Shown: positions 16,768-25,600 of the stretch, piece by piece
Layout: the number at the start of each line of letters is the position of its first letter
Position numbering within the stretch: the stretch's first letter is position 1
Assembly: GCA_012518465.1 (NCBI GenBank)
Contig: JAAYSD010000011.1
Span: forward strand, 1-45,175
Reading direction: 5' to 3'
DNA from: Clostridiales bacterium
GTDB taxonomy: Bacteria > Bacillota > Clostridia > Oscillospirales > Ruminococcaceae
DNA length: 45,175 nt
The notes under the pieces: model-generated
Told to the model about the DNA's origin: nothing
Seen by the model: the letters and a program-made list of their open reading frames with translations, nothing else
The model's database searches: none
Made by a program: the position numbers and the translations under genes

Positions 16768-17670
16768 TTATAAAAGAGTTCTTAAATATTTTACAGCTGA
16801 TGTTCCGGCAACAGCACCTTCACCCACTGCAACGGATATTTGTAAAAGTCCGCCTGTACAATCTCCGGCTGCAAAAATGCCCGGGTTTCCCGTAAATTGA
16901 TTTTCATCTACAACTATTTTATTGTTGTTTAATTGAAGGCCTAATTTTCTGGCAAAATCAGCACTTCCTGCTACGCCCGATGCTACAAAAATGCCATCAA
17001 TATCTATTTCTTTATCAGCTAATACAACTTTATTTACTTTGTCATCGCCTTTAATTTCAAGTATTTTAGCCTCTTCTATTTTAATATTTTGAGGAAAGCT
17101 TACCTGTGGTTTTTTACCATTGGTAAGCAAAATTATTTGACTTGCTGCTTGTGAAAGCTCCATCGCCTCATGCAAAGCATAATCGGAATCGCCTATTACA
17201 GCTACTTTTTTACCCCTGTAAAAAAATGCATCACACACTGCACAATAGCTTATTCCTCTGCCCTCATATTCTTTAATACCTTTTATATTTGGTGCTGGAC
17301 GAGATGTCCCAGTTGCAATAATTAAAGCATCTGCCTTGAATTTCCGAGATTTTGTACTTATGGCTAGCTTATCCTCAAAGCTTATTCCTACTACCTCATC
17401 TTCAATAACATTTGCACCTAAACGCTTGGCCTGTTTTACACCCTCATCTATCAGTTCTCGCCCTGAAACAGGCTGTGCAAAGCCATAATAATTTTCTACC
17501 TTATCAGCTTTGTCTAAAGCACCATAATCCTTGCCAATAATATCCACAGGGAAGCCCGCTCTTAATAAATAAATAGCAGCTGAAATACCAGCAGGGCCTT
17601 TTCCTATTACAACTGCTTTTAAATCTTTTTTATCAAGTTTCTTCTCACTTGTATTACTTAAGTTTTCCAT
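16768..17670 (-). CDS. Thioredoxin-reductase-like FAD/NAD(P)H oxidoreductase
   Basis: Two-dinucleotide-domain flavoprotein of 300 residues. It has an N-terminal FAD motif GKGPAGISAAIYLLRAG (about 23-39), the redox-active CAVC pair at 143-146 in SYCAVCDAFFYRGK, the second nucleotide site VAVIGDSDYALHEAMEL, and the C-terminal FAD-binding GIFAAGDCTGG. This is the architecture of thioredoxin reductase (TrxB). No thioredoxin gene is adjacent and clostridial genomes carry several paralogues, including ferredoxin-dependent ones, so the electron donor and partner are unknown. The second nucleotide motif has DSDYALHE where NADPH enzymes usually have GGxSAxEE, so NADPH use should not be assumed. Confidence 0.85.
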   Translation of the reverse strand: MENLSNTSEKKLDKKDLKAVVIGKGPAGISAAIYLLRAGFPVDIIGKDYGALDKADKVENYYGFAQPVSGRELIDEGVKQAKRLGANVIEDEVVGISFEDKLAISTKSRKFKADALIIATGTSRPAPNIKGIKEYEGRGISYCAVCDAFFYRGKKVAVIGDSDYALHEAMELSQAASQIILLTNGKKPQVSFPQNIKIEEAKILEIKGDDKVNKVVLADKEIDIDGIFVASGVAGSADFARKLGLQLNNNKIVVDENQFTGNPGIFAAGDCTGGLLQISVAVGEGAVAGTSAVKYLRTLL

Positions 17671-18179
17671 TAAATCACCCTCAATATTCTCAAATATAAA
17701 TGTTTTAACTAAATAATAATAAAAACGCTATTAAAATAAAGTAAAGATTTGTATATATGATTTTAAGATGTTTAGTAAGCATTTTAATTAAAGTATTAGT
17801 ATTTGTTTATATAAATTGTATAATATTTATATGCTTTTAATCGGTGATTAAATCACTACTTTATAAAATGTAATACTTTAATTTTTTGAAAACTTATATA
17901 AATTTAGCTCTAAAATCAAATCAATCACTGTTCCTTTGAAATAAATCATTATTTTTCTGCTTTTCGCAAAAGTAAAAATCCCCACGTCGCTGCCCATAAA
18001 TCGTGCAACTTTAGTAACGGAGTGTGAGCTTAAATTGGGTGAAAATTCAGTATTGGCAGTTTATGAGAAAATGCAAATTCAGAAAGCCACTATTCGCAAA
18101 GTAAAAGCTGACGCCCTCCGACCTTTTCAAGTTTTGCATTTATTTTGCAAGGAAAAAGTTGAAACCAGGAGGAGGGCAA

Positions 18180-18220
18180 GCGTTTTTGGTACTTTTTTTG
18201 CCAAAAAAGTACACAAACGC
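18180..18220. repeat. Extended palindromic hairpin of an intergenic repeat
   Basis: GTACTTTTTT (18189-18198) and AAAAAAGTAC (18203-18212) pair perfectly around a TGCC loop. An outer GCGTTT / AAACGC pair extends the stem with a small internal loop. Likely part of a dispersed intergenic repeat family; that is inference from structure only. Confidence 0.6.
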
Positions 18221-18300
18221 AGAGCGTTTGATCTCATTCGCCGTGACAAAGTGGCGAAAAAACTCCGACAATCGCTACACAGTGAGATGTTACTTTGCAA

Positions 18301-18410
18301 AAACCATAATTTTGCCACTTTAGGAGAAGTAAAAATCAAACAAACCCAAAACCTTTAAAAAAATCACAATTTTGTTACTTTTGTAAAAGTAAAAATCAAA
18401 CAACAACCCC
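18301..18410. repeat. Two imperfect tandem copies with 60-bp period
   Basis: 18301-18350 and 18361-18410 align with few mismatches and share AAGTAAAAATCAAACAA exactly. A shorter related piece (GCAAAAGTAAAAATC) occurs near 17965. Confidence 0.7.
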
Positions 18411-18427
18411 CAACGAGGTTGTTGTTT
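18398..18427. terminator. Terminator at the end of the pgk-tpiA-gpmI operon
   Basis: AAACAACAACC / GGTTGTTGTTT, a perfect 11-bp stem with an 8-base loop. On the minus strand it is followed by GATTTTTAC; the plus side also has a T-run. Confidence 0.7.
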
Positions 18428-18436
18428 TTAAAAATC

Positions 18437-19948
18437 CTATAATACTATTGACTTACCCGTCATGCTATCAGGCTTTTCAAGCCCCATAAGCTTAAGCATA
18501 GTAGGTGCAATATCTGCTAAAACTCCACCTTCACGCAGCTTTACATCACCTGCACCTACTACACAGAATGGTACAGGGAATGTAGTATGTGCTGTAAACG
18601 GCTTTCCGTCCTCTGTAAGAAGTTTATCAGCATTACCATGATCAGCTGTAATCAGTGCAACACCACCCTGTGAAAGCACAGCATTTACAGTATCGTTTAC
18701 ACATTCATCAATAGTTTCAACAGCTTTTACAACGGCATCCATAACAGCAGTATGTCCAACCATGTCGCAGTTTGCATAATTTAGAATAACAGCATCATAC
18801 TTGCCTGAATTAATTCTGCTTACTACCTCATCTCTTACTAAAAAGGCACTCATCTCAGGCTGTAAATCATATGTTGCTACTTTCGGGGAATTAATAAGCG
18901 CTCTATCTTCGCCTGGGAATGTCTTTTCTACTCCGCCATTAAAGAAAAATGTTACGTGAGCATATTTTTCAGTTTCAGCAATTCTAAGCTGTGCCAGACC
19001 CTTTTTGCTAATGTATTCGCCAAAGGTATTATCAAGTGACTGTGGCTTAAATGCTACAATAACATTAGGCATAGTCACATCATATTGAGTCATACATACA
19101 TAAGTTGTCTTAAAATAAGTTCTCTCAAAGCCTTTAAAATCAGGGTCTACAATTGCTCTTGACAATTCTCTTGCCCTATCAGGTCTAAAGTTAAAGAAAA
19201 TAACACTATCATTTTCATTTATTTTTGCACCACCGTCAACAACTGTTGGAACAACAAATTCATCAGTAACATTGTTAGCATAAGATGTAGGAAGCACTTC
19301 AAGTGCATTTTCAGCCTGAATACCCTCAGCCTTAACAATTGCATTATATGCTTTTTCAACACGCTCCCAACGGTTATCCCTATCCATTGCATAATATCTG
19401 CCAACGATTGTAGCGATTTTTCCAACACCAAGTTCATCAATTTTTGCTTGAAGTTCAGCAATGAAATCCTTACCGCTTGTTGGGGAAACATCACGTCCAT
19501 CCATTAAAGCATGGACATAAACTTTGTCAAGACCATTGCGTTTTGCAAGCTCTAAAAGTCCGTATAAATGACTATTATGAGAATGAACGCCACCATCAGA
19601 AAGCAAACCGATAAAATGCAGAGCAGTGCCATTTTTCTTTGCATTATTTACAGCAGTAAGAAGAGCCTCATTTTCAAAAAAGTCGCCTTCCTTAATGCTC
19701 TTTGTGATACGTGTAAGCTCTTGATAAACAATTCTGCCTGCACCGATATTTGTGTGACCTACCTCACTATTGCCCATCTGTCCGTCAGGAAGACCAACAT
19801 CCATTCCCGATGCGCCGATATAAGTAAGAGGATTTTCAGAAAATAATCTGTCAAGATTAGGTGTGTTTGCTGCTTTAATAGCATTTCCGTATTCGCTGGG
19901 GTTGTTTCCGAAACCGTCCATGATTATAAGAACTACTGGTTTTTTCAT
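18437..19948 (-). CDS. gpmI: 2,3-bisphosphoglycerate-independent phosphoglycerate mutase
   Basis: Interconverts 3- and 2-phosphoglycerate in glycolysis with two metal ions (usually Mn2+), through a phosphoserine intermediate. It is 503 residues, the standard size. The alkaline-phosphatase-like metal site begins IIMDGFG; the phosphoryl-accepting Ser is in QMGNSEVGHTNIGAG near residue 61; the second metal site includes ADHGNAD near residue 440. AAAGGAG precedes the ATG. It is the last gene of pgk-tpiA-gpmI; enolase and GAPDH genes are not in the window. Confidence 0.97.
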   Translation of the reverse strand: MKKPVVLIIMDGFGNNPSEYGNAIKAANTPNLDRLFSENPLTYIGASGMDVGLPDGQMGNSEVGHTNIGAGRIVYQELTRITKSIKEGDFFENEALLTAVNNAKKNGTALHFIGLLSDGGVHSHNSHLYGLLELAKRNGLDKVYVHALMDGRDVSPTSGKDFIAELQAKIDELGVGKIATIVGRYYAMDRDNRWERVEKAYNAIVKAEGIQAENALEVLPTSYANNVTDEFVVPTVVDGGAKINENDSVIFFNFRPDRARELSRAIVDPDFKGFERTYFKTTYVCMTQYDVTMPNVIVAFKPQSLDNTFGEYISKKGLAQLRIAETEKYAHVTFFFNGGVEKTFPGEDRALINSPKVATYDLQPEMSAFLVRDEVVSRINSGKYDAVILNYANCDMVGHTAVMDAVVKAVETIDECVNDTVNAVLSQGGVALITADHGNADKLLTEDGKPFTAHTTFPVPFCVVGAGDVKLREGGVLADIAPTMLKLMGLEKPDSMTGKSIVL

Positions 19949-19994
19949 AATCTCGTCTCCTTTAATAGATATAAATAGTATATTTTAAAGTTTT

Positions 19995-20024
19995 AATTAA
20001 AGCAGAGTTTCCTCTGCTTTAATT
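19995..20024 (-). other. Strong intercistronic hairpin between tpiA and gpmI
   Basis: A perfect 13-bp stem (AATTAAAGCAGAG / CTCTGCTTTAATT) with a 4-base TTTC loop. On the coding strand it is followed by AAAACTTT, not by a T-run, so it is more likely an mRNA stability or processing element than a terminator. Confidence 0.6.
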
Positions 20025-20789
20025 TTACTTGGTTGCACTAACTATAACACTAAAATCTTCAGCTTTCAGTGATGCACCACCAATAAGCCCACCATCAATA
20101 TTTTCTTTAGAAAGAAGCTCAGCAGCATTTTTAGGATTCATAGAGCCACCATATTGAATAGTTACTGCATCAGCAACCTCCTTGCTATAAAGCTCAGCAA
20201 GTGTTGAACGGATAAATGCACAAACTTCTTCAGCTTGGTCAGCAGTAGCTGTTTTTCCAGTGCCTATTGCCCAAACAGGCTCATAAGCGATAATTGACTT
20301 TTTCACATCATCAGCAGAAATTCCAAAGAAATCAAGCTTGATTTGTCTAGCAATAACTTCCTTAGTAATATCACATTCACGCTCCCACAAAAGCTCTCCA
20401 ACACAAACGATAGGAATAAGTCCTGCTGAAAGTGCTGCGATTGTACGCTTATTCACAGTTTCATCAGTTTCACCGAAATATTGCCTGCGTTCGCTATGGC
20501 CGAGGACAACGTATTCTACACCGAGTTCTACAAGCATATCAGCAGAAATTTCACCTGTAAAAGCACCTGACTTTTCAAAATGTACATTCTGTGCTGCTAC
20601 CTTTATGCTTGTACCCTTGGTTGCGTTAATCGCTGTTTCAAGATTAGTAAAGGGAACAGCTACAACCACATCACAATCAGCGTCTTTTACCAAAGGTGCA
20701 ATACCATCTATCAATGCCTTTGCCTCGGGACGTGTTTTATTCATCTTCCAGTTACCTGCGATAACTGCTTTTCTTAATTTCTTGTTCAT
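20025..20789 (-). CDS. tpiA: Triosephosphate isomerase
   Basis: Interconverts dihydroxyacetone phosphate and glyceraldehyde 3-phosphate. It is 254 residues, the normal length. The substrate Lys is in AGNWKMNK near residue 15, the catalytic His in VLGHSERR near 97-104, the catalytic Glu in AYEPVWAIGTGKTA near 169, and the phosphate loop in QYGGSM and GGLIGGASL near the end. AAAAAGGAGATAATT precedes the ATG. It is the middle gene of the glycolytic operon. Confidence 0.97.
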   Translation of the reverse strand: MNKKLRKAVIAGNWKMNKTRPEAKALIDGIAPLVKDADCDVVVAVPFTNLETAINATKGTSIKVAAQNVHFEKSGAFTGEISADMLVELGVEYVVLGHSERRQYFGETDETVNKRTIAALSAGLIPIVCVGELLWERECDITKEVIARQIKLDFFGISADDVKKSIIAYEPVWAIGTGKTATADQAEEVCAFIRSTLAELYSKEVADAVTIQYGGSMNPKNAAELLSKENIDGGLIGGASLKAEDFSVIVSATK

Positions 20790-20828
20790 AATTATCTCCT
20801 TTTTAAATAAATTACTAAAAATTCTATT

Positions 20829-20848
20829 GGGGTGAGTTTCCCCACCCC
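20829..20848 (-). other. GC-rich hairpin between pgk and tpiA
   Basis: GGGGTG (20829-20834) pairs with CACCCC (20843-20848). On the coding strand AATAGAATTTTT follows. It may be a weak or partial terminator that tunes expression of the downstream genes. Confidence 0.45.
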
Positions 20849-20856
20849 TAAAATAT

Positions 20857-22068
20857 TTATTTATCAGCTATACAAGCAATTCCCGGTAATACCTTTCCCT
20901 CAAGATATTCAAGAGAAGCACCGCCGCCTGTGGAAATATGACTAACCTTATCAGCAAAGCCCATCTGGATAACAGCAGCAGCACTATCACCACCACCAAT
21001 AATTGTAACAGCATCAGTGTCGGCTAATGCTTGAGCTACTGCCCTTGTTCCACTTGCAAGAACAGGGTTTTCAAAAACACCCATTGGACCATTCCAAACA
21101 ACTGTTTTTGCGTTTTTAACAGCATCTGCGAAGAGCTTTTCCGTATCCGGACCAATGTCAAGTCCCATTGAATTAGCGTCAATACAGCATGAAGCAACAA
21201 CCTTGTATTCAATCTCAGCATCAATAGGGTCAGGGAATTTATCAACAACCTTAGAATCAACAGGGAGCAAAAGCTTAACGCCCTTTTCCTCAGCTTTTTT
21301 GAGCATATCCTTGCAATAATCAAGCTTTTCAAGGTCGACTAATGACTGTCCTACTTCATTTCCTTGTGCTTTTAAGAATGTATAAGCCATTCCTCCGCCA
21401 ATAATAAGTGTATCAACCTTTTCTATAAGATTTGAAATAACATTGAGCTTATCAGCAACCTTTGCACCACCAAGAATTGCTACAAAGGGTCTAACAGGAG
21501 TTTCCACTGCGTTGCCAAGAAACTCTATCTCCTTGTTCATCAAATAGCCGACAGCTGTGTCCTTGATATAATCGGTAACACCAGCAGTAGAACAATGCGC
21601 TCTATGTGCAGAGCCGAATGCATCATTTACATAAACCTCAGCTAATGAGGCTAAATCCTTACTAAATGTATCTATATTCTTTGTTTCCTCTTTACGGAAT
21701 CTTGTGTTTTGAAGCAGTACTACATCTCCGTTTTTCATCTTAGAAACAGCAAGCTTCGCATTTACACCAACAACTTCATCATCATCAGCAAACACAACTT
21801 CCTTACCTAAAAGCTGACTTAATCTCTTGGCACATGGAGCTAGAGAAAATTTACTCTCAGGACCATTTTTAGGCTTGCCCAAATGTGAGCAAAGAATAAC
21901 CTTTCCACCTTTTTCGATAAGCTTTTTAATTGTGGGCAGAGCTGCTACAATCCTATTATCATTAGTGATAACACCATCTTTTAAAGGAACATTAAAATCA
22001 ACTCTTACAAGCACCTTTTTACCCTCGACATTAATATCCTCTACACTCTTTTTGTTTAAACCACTCAT
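20857..22068 (-). CDS. pgk: Phosphoglycerate kinase
   Basis: Transfers phosphate from 1,3-bisphosphoglycerate to ADP, the first ATP-forming step of glycolysis. The protein is 403 residues. It has [23 protein letters not shown], the TRFRKEE substrate loop, [22 protein letters not shown] and the nucleotide-binding [10 protein letters not shown]. It is first in a minus-strand operon with tpiA and gpmI, with a promoter at 22156-22184. A cggR-type regulator and gap are missing from the usual order. Confidence 0.97.
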   Translation of the reverse strand: MSGLNKKSVEDINVEGKKVLVRVDFNVPLKDGVITNDNRIVAALPTIKKLIEKGGKVILCSHLGKPKNGPESKFSLAPCAKRLSQLLGKEVVFADDDEVVGVNAKLAVSKMKNGDVVLLQNTRFRKEETKNIDTFSKDLASLAEVYVNDAFGSAHRAHCSTAGVTDYIKDTAVGYLMNKEIEFLGNAVETPVRPFVAILGGAKVADKLNVISNLIEKVDTLIIGGGMAYTFLKAQGNEVGQSLVDLEKLDYCKDMLKKAEEKGVKLLLPVDSKVVDKFPDPIDAEIEYKVVASCCIDANSMGLDIGPDTEKLFADAVKNAKTVVWNGPMGVFENPVLASGTRAVAQALADTDAVTIIGGGDSAAAVIQMGFADKVSHISTGGGASLEYLEGKVLPGIACIADK

Positions 22069-22155
22069 ATAGATACTTCCTTTCAGATTAAAAATTTAAT
22101 ATACAATAACAGCAAAATAGCAAAACATTCGCTTGTTAAAAAATTATCCTTTTAT

Positions 22156-22184
22156 ATTTTATAACATATTTAAACGGATTTCAA
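22156..22184 (-). promoter_or_regulatory. Promoter of the pgk-tpiA-gpmI operon
   Basis: Minus strand TTGAAA (22179-22184), 17 bases, TAAAAT (22156-22161), with a leader of about 80 bases. Confidence 0.7.
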
Positions 22185-22262
22185 GTATTTTTTTATAAAT
22201 ATGTGAATTTGAATAAGCAAAAACACCTTACCCATTTAAATATAAGCAATTATGCTCAAAAA

Positions 22263-23141
22263 TTATCTATCCCTTTTCTTTCCGCGTATAACAACACCCA
22301 GCATATTAGGTCCTGTATTAGTTGAAATAACGCCACCTGCATAGGTTTGATAAACAGGCGGATAGCCAAATCTTTTTTCAGCCTCTTGAATAAATAAATC
22401 GGTATTTTCATCGGCAGTTGTGCGTAAAATCATATATTCCCCACCCTGCTCAAGCCTTTTTTCAATAATATCAAGTCCGGCATAAAGTACAGCTTTATCG
22501 CCCCTTACCTTTTTCAGCACCTCACTTTTCCCTTCTATTAGGGAAATAACAGGCTTTAATCCCATTAGCTCACCTAAAAAAGCAGCAGCAGCACTAACTC
22601 TGCCCGACTTTTTTAAATGTCTTAAATCAAAGGGGATTATGTATATTTCAACACGCTTAAACCAGTCGTCAAAATAATCTAATATTTCCTGTACACTAGC
22701 ACCTGCACGATGCTTTTTCACAGCCTCTATCAAAGCATATCCATATGAAAGAGTATATGCATGGCTGTCGACAATATGTATTCTAAACTTACTTTCCAGC
22801 TCAGGATTTTCCTCATAAATATTATTTTTCGCAAGCACAGCATTATCATAAGTTTGTGAGCCTGTGGAATTTATCAATACAACAATTAAATCCTCGATAC
22901 CTGCCTTTGCATACTCTAAAAATTTTTCCTCAAAGCGTGGTGTGGTAATCTGAGATGTTTTAGGAATCTGGTCAGACTCCCTTATCATCTTGTAAAACTC
23001 CTCATTTGTAAAATCCACCCTTTCCAAATAACTTTTGTCCTCTAAAGCTATCTGAAAATTAATTATATCGATTCCATATTCCTTTTCTTCCTCAAAGGTT
23101 ATGTCTGAGCCACTATCTGTTAAAAATTTTACTTTATCCAT
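22263..23141 (-). CDS. DegV-family fatty-acid-binding protein
   Basis: 292 residues. DegV/FakB proteins bind a fatty acid and present it to the kinase FakA for entry into phospholipid synthesis. The start MDKVKFLTDSGSDIT, INSTGSQTYDNA, VDSHAYTLSYG and LRHLKKSGRVSAAAAFLG follow the family pattern, including the TGSQT and GR segments that hold the lipid carboxylate. I start at the ATG at 23141, which has GAGAGGAAG just upstream; the longer frame from 23219 runs back towards trmL. It follows trmL by 46 bases. The lipid specificity and the kinase gene are not visible here. Confidence 0.88.
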   Translation of the reverse strand: MDKVKFLTDSGSDITFEEEKEYGIDIINFQIALEDKSYLERVDFTNEEFYKMIRESDQIPKTSQITTPRFEEKFLEYAKAGIEDLIVVLINSTGSQTYDNAVLAKNNIYEENPELESKFRIHIVDSHAYTLSYGYALIEAVKKHRAGASVQEILDYFDDWFKRVEIYIIPFDLRHLKKSGRVSAAAAFLGELMGLKPVISLIEGKSEVLKKVRGDKAVLYAGLDIIEKRLEQGGEYMILRTTADENTDLFIQEAEKRFGYPPVYQTYAGGVISTNTGPNMLGVVIRGKKRDR

Positions 23142-23187
23142 ACGCTTCCTCTCTGTGTTGATTTTAAAATTAGCATTTGCTAAGTTT

Positions 23188-23667
23188 TTATAATATATTA
23201 ATTTTCGCAGTATTGCCAAGCTCAGGAAAATCCCACTGCCTTAAAACCTCATATACTGCAATAGCAACGGAATTTGATAGATTGAGGCTTCTAGCTTCTT
23301 TTTTCATTGGAATACCCACGCAGCTTTCCTTATGCTTTGCTAAAAAGGGTTCGGGTAAGCCCTTATCCTCTCGTCCAAAAACTAAAAAAACATTATCTTT
23401 GTATTTCTTTTGTGTATGATTTTTCTCTGCTTTTGTAGTAAAATAAAAATATTCTCCATCTGTTCTAGAAAAAAAGTCATCAAGCCCTTCATAATAGGTT
23501 ATATCAAGTAAATGCCAATAATCAAGCCCAGCCCTTTTTAAATGCTTGTCCGTCACTGTAAATCCCATGGGTTTTACAAGATGCAAACTAGCACCGGTAG
23601 CAGCACAGGTCCTTGCTATATTTCCTGTATTTTGTGGTATTTGTGGCTCTACTAAGACAATATTGAG
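23188..23667 (-). CDS. trmL: tRNA (cytidine(34)-2'-O)-methyltransferase TrmL-like, start uncertain
   Basis: SpoU/TrmD-knot methyltransferase for the 2'-O-methylation of the wobble base of tRNA-Leu species. The reading frame includes NIVLVEPQIPQNTGN, IARTCAATGASLHLVKPMG, VFGREDKGLP and IPMKKEARSLNLSNSVAIA, the complete set of SPOUT motifs, so the fold is intact. The difficulty is the start. The frame is open back to a TGA at 23743-23745, but between that stop and NIVLVEPQ there is no ATG, GTG or TTG and no ribosome site. I give the position where the conserved part starts. A rare start codon (ATT/ATA) or a base error or small mutation at the 5' end would explain it. Confidence 0.8.
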   Translation of the reverse strand, partial: LNIVLVEPQIPQNTGNIARTCAATGASLHLVKPMGFTVTDKHLKRAGLDYWHLLDITYYEGLDDFFSRTDGEYFYFTTKAEKNHTQKKYKDNVFLVFGREDKGLPEPFLAKHKESCVGIPMKKEARSLNLSNSVAIAVYEVLRQWDFPELGNTAKINIL

Positions 23668-23865
23668 TTTCTTATTGCTAACATTGGTGTTATATATAAA
23701 ATCACATCCATTAATATAATACGAATAATAAAAAGCTTTTATTCATTCATGAAATCAATTAAACAATAGCTAATTCATTGTATACTTGCATTATATCATA
23801 AGCCATAATAAAAGAAAAGAGATTTTTAAAAAATTTCATTTTTATTTAATAATTTTAAAAAAATC

Positions 23866-23894
23866 TTGCAATATTCCTATTTAAGTGGTATAAT
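23866..23894 (+). promoter_or_regulatory. Promoter of mreB
   Basis: TTGCAA (23866-23871), 17 bases, TATAAT (23889-23894) with an extended -10 TG. The leader is about 85 bases. The rest of 23668-23865 shows nothing else. Confidence 0.82.
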
Positions 23895-23985
23895 ATGCTT
23901 GTCTTTTTAATTGAAATCTTGGTAATCAAGTTTTATAAATTATTTTCAAATATAAATTTATACTGTATTTTCAGAAAGGTGAATT

Positions 23986-25005
23986 ATGGCGGGTAATGAT
24001 ATTGGCATCGATTTAGGCACTGCAAATATAATAATTACACTTGGTAAAAAAGGTATTGTATTAAACGAGCCTAGCGTTGTTGCGTTTAACAAAAGGAAAA
24101 AAGAAGTTGTTGCCGTTGGTAATGAGGCTTATAAAATGATTGGAAGAACGCCTGAATATATAGTAGCTGTTCATCCGTTAAAAGATGGTGTTATTGCTGA
24201 TAATACAATGACTGATGCACTTATTAAAGAATTTATCAGAAAAGTGAGTGGAATGGGCCTTACAAAGCCACGTGTTGTTTTATGCGTACCCTCTTCCGTC
24301 ACAGATGTGGAAACACGTGCAGTTGTAGAGGCAGCCATATCCTCAGGCGCTGGAAAGGTATATATTATTCAAGAGCCGATAGCAGCGCTTTTAGGTGCGG
24401 GAATTGATATTACAAAGCCAACAGGAAATATGATAATAGATATCGGCGGAGGCACTACTGATGTCGCTGTTGTTTCCTTTAACGGCGTAGTGCAATCAAG
24501 GTCGGTGAAAGTCGCCGGCTCAAAATTTGATGCGGCAATTATTAGATATATTTCAAACAAGCATAAAATCCTTATAGGCGAGAAAACAGCAGAAAATGTG
24601 AAGAAAAATATTACAAATGTTTATGACCCAAAAGGCGAAAAGGTTATGCAAATTAAGGGCAGGCATTTAATCTCAGGGCTTCCTGTTGGAGTGGAGGTCA
24701 CTGATATTGATATGAAAGAAGCTCTTACAGATTTAGTAGATGAAATTATATCTCAAGTAAGAGATGTTTTGGAAACTACTCCTCCGGAGCTTGCGGGCGA
24801 TATTTTGACTAATGGAATAGTCCTTACAGGGGGAGGGGCATTGTTAAGCGGGCTTGATAAATGCATAGCAGAAGATGTTGGTGCCCCTTGCTTTATTGCT
24901 GAAAACGCTATTGAGTGCGTTGCACGTGGTATTGAAAAATCCTTTGAAATGGTCGATGACTTGCTTGACGGATTTCAACAGATTTCTATACACAGATACA
25001 AATAG
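23986..25005 (+). CDS. mreB: MreB-family rod-shape protein (MreB/Mbl-like)
   Basis: Actin-like ATPase that forms membrane-bound filaments guiding lateral wall synthesis. The 339-residue protein has the phosphate 1 motif IGIDLGTANI at the N-terminus, LCVPSSVTDVE, the phosphate 2 motif IIDIGGGTTDVAVV and the adenosine motif LTGGGALLSGLDK. AGAAAGGTGA precedes the ATG. The usual partners mreC and mreD do not follow; the gene has its own promoter, so an Mbl or MreBH-type paralogue is as likely as MreB proper. Confidence 0.9.
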   Translation: MAGNDIGIDLGTANIIITLGKKGIVLNEPSVVAFNKRKKEVVAVGNEAYKMIGRTPEYIVAVHPLKDGVIADNTMTDALIKEFIRKVSGMGLTKPRVVLCVPSSVTDVETRAVVEAAISSGAGKVYIIQEPIAALLGAGIDITKPTGNMIIDIGGGTTDVAVVSFNGVVQSRSVKVAGSKFDAAIIRYISNKHKILIGEKTAENVKKNITNVYDPKGEKVMQIKGRHLISGLPVGVEVTDIDMKEALTDLVDEIISQVRDVLETTPPELAGDILTNGIVLTGGGALLSGLDKCIAEDVGAPCFIAENAIECVARGIEKSFEMVDDLLDGFQQISIHRYK

Positions 25006-25040
25006 AAAAATAATTCCCTAAAAAATTGTATAATATTTCA

Positions 25041-25107
25041 AAAACTCCTTATAATAAGCTTGGACAAATTCGTCCCAAACTTTAAGTATCGAAAGGAGTT
25101 TTTTTAT
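25041..25107 (+). promoter_or_regulatory. Long-range hairpin hiding the ribosome binding site of the CotF-like gene
   Basis: AAAACTCCTT (25041-25050) is perfectly complementary to AAGGAGTTTT (25093-25102). The loop contains a smaller hairpin, GGAC / GTCC (25062-25065 / 25072-25075). The 3' arm holds the AAGGAG ribosome site, and a T-run leads directly into the ATG at 25106. Confidence 0.6.
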
Positions 25108-25291
25108 GTCACAATTAAATCAGCAGGAGCTGCAATCTCTGCGTCACATTATTGGTTCGCAAGATACTGCAATTCAAAAAATGCAGACATATTCACAGCA
25201 GGCACAGGACCCACAGGTAAAAAGCTATTTTCAAACTGCTTTGCAAGATGCACAGCAGACAAAGCAAAAGCTAATGTCATTTTTAAGCTAA
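25106..25291 (+). CDS. Small CotF-like spore coat protein
   Basis: A 61-residue, Gln-rich, wholly helical protein: it begins MSQLNQQELQSLRHIIGSQD and has the heptad-like QKMQTYSQQAQDP after it. It resembles one half of the coat F (CotF) ferritin-like helical domain. The second gene, 14 bases downstream, gives a related helical segment. Such small paired proteins are typical of clostridial spore coats. GAAAGGAG is the ribosome site, sequestered in the hairpin described at 25041-25107. Sporulation timing is inferred from family only. Confidence 0.72.
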   Translation: MSQLNQQELQSLRHIIGSQDTAIQKMQTYSQQAQDPQVKSYFQTALQDAQQTKQKLMSFLS

Positions 25292-25304
25292 AGGAGAAAC
25301 AATT

Positions 25305-25553
25305 ATGAATGATAAGGTAATGATAAACGACGCACTAAGCATGGTGAAAACAGGTATAACCACCTATACAACAGCAATTACTGAATGTTCAAATCCTACT
25401 TTGCGTTCAGCTTTTCAGCAGATAAGAAATTCAAGTGAAACAGGACAGTTTGATTTATATCATCTGGCACAAAATAAAGGATTTTATACTCCTGCTGCTC
25501 AAGCAACAGATAACGAAATAATGCAGGTAAAAAACCAATTGTCAAATGGATAA
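25305..25553 (+). CDS. CotF-like spore coat protein
   Basis: 82 residues, helical, with MINDALSMVKTGITTYTTAITECSNPTLRSAF and a C-terminal LYHLAQNKGFYTPAAQA, the pattern of coat F domains (DALSMxK.., then NKGFY.PAAQ). AAAGGAGAAACAATT precedes the ATG. It is co-transcribed with the 61-residue gene upstream, and a strong terminator follows directly. Confidence 0.82.
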   Translation: MNDKVMINDALSMVKTGITTYTTAITECSNPTLRSAFQQIRNSSETGQFDLYHLAQNKGFYTPAAQATDNEIMQVKNQLSNG

Positions 25554-25561
25554 TATCCGAT

Positions 25562-25597
25562 AAAAATTCTCCATGAAATTTTTCATGGAGAATTTTT
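25562..25597. terminator. Bidirectional terminator between the coat genes and cysE
   Basis: AAAATTCTCCATGAAA / TTTCATGGAGAATTTT, a nearly loopless perfect stem of about 17 bp with T-runs readable on both strands. It serves two convergent transcripts. Confidence 0.9.
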
Positions 25598-25600
25598 ATT

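Larger units (their letters stand above)
17671..18436. other. Gene-free 766-bp stretch with nested inverted and direct repeats
   Basis: Nothing here looks like a gene. The trxB-like upstream part (to about 17940) is plain AT-rich DNA. From about 17950 to 18430 it holds repeated motifs: an outer 7-bp arm pair GCCCTCC (18113-18119) / GGAGGGC (18171-18177), a 10-bp hairpin at 18189-18212, two 60-bp-period copies ending in AAGTAAAAATCAAACAA, and a terminator at 18398-18427. An open frame at 18035-18358 starts with TTG, has no ribosome site and is made of these repeats, so I do not call it coding. Confidence 0.6.

Noticed and set aside
18035..18358. 107-codon frame in the intergenic repeat region
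   Set aside because: It starts with TTG without ribosome site, is composed of repeat and hairpin sequence, and its product is a low-complexity Lys/Arg-rich string.
20338..20835. 165-codon plus-strand frame opposite tpiA
   Set aside because: It is the antisense shadow of tpiA, a fully conserved gene on the other strand; no ribosome site or separate promoter.
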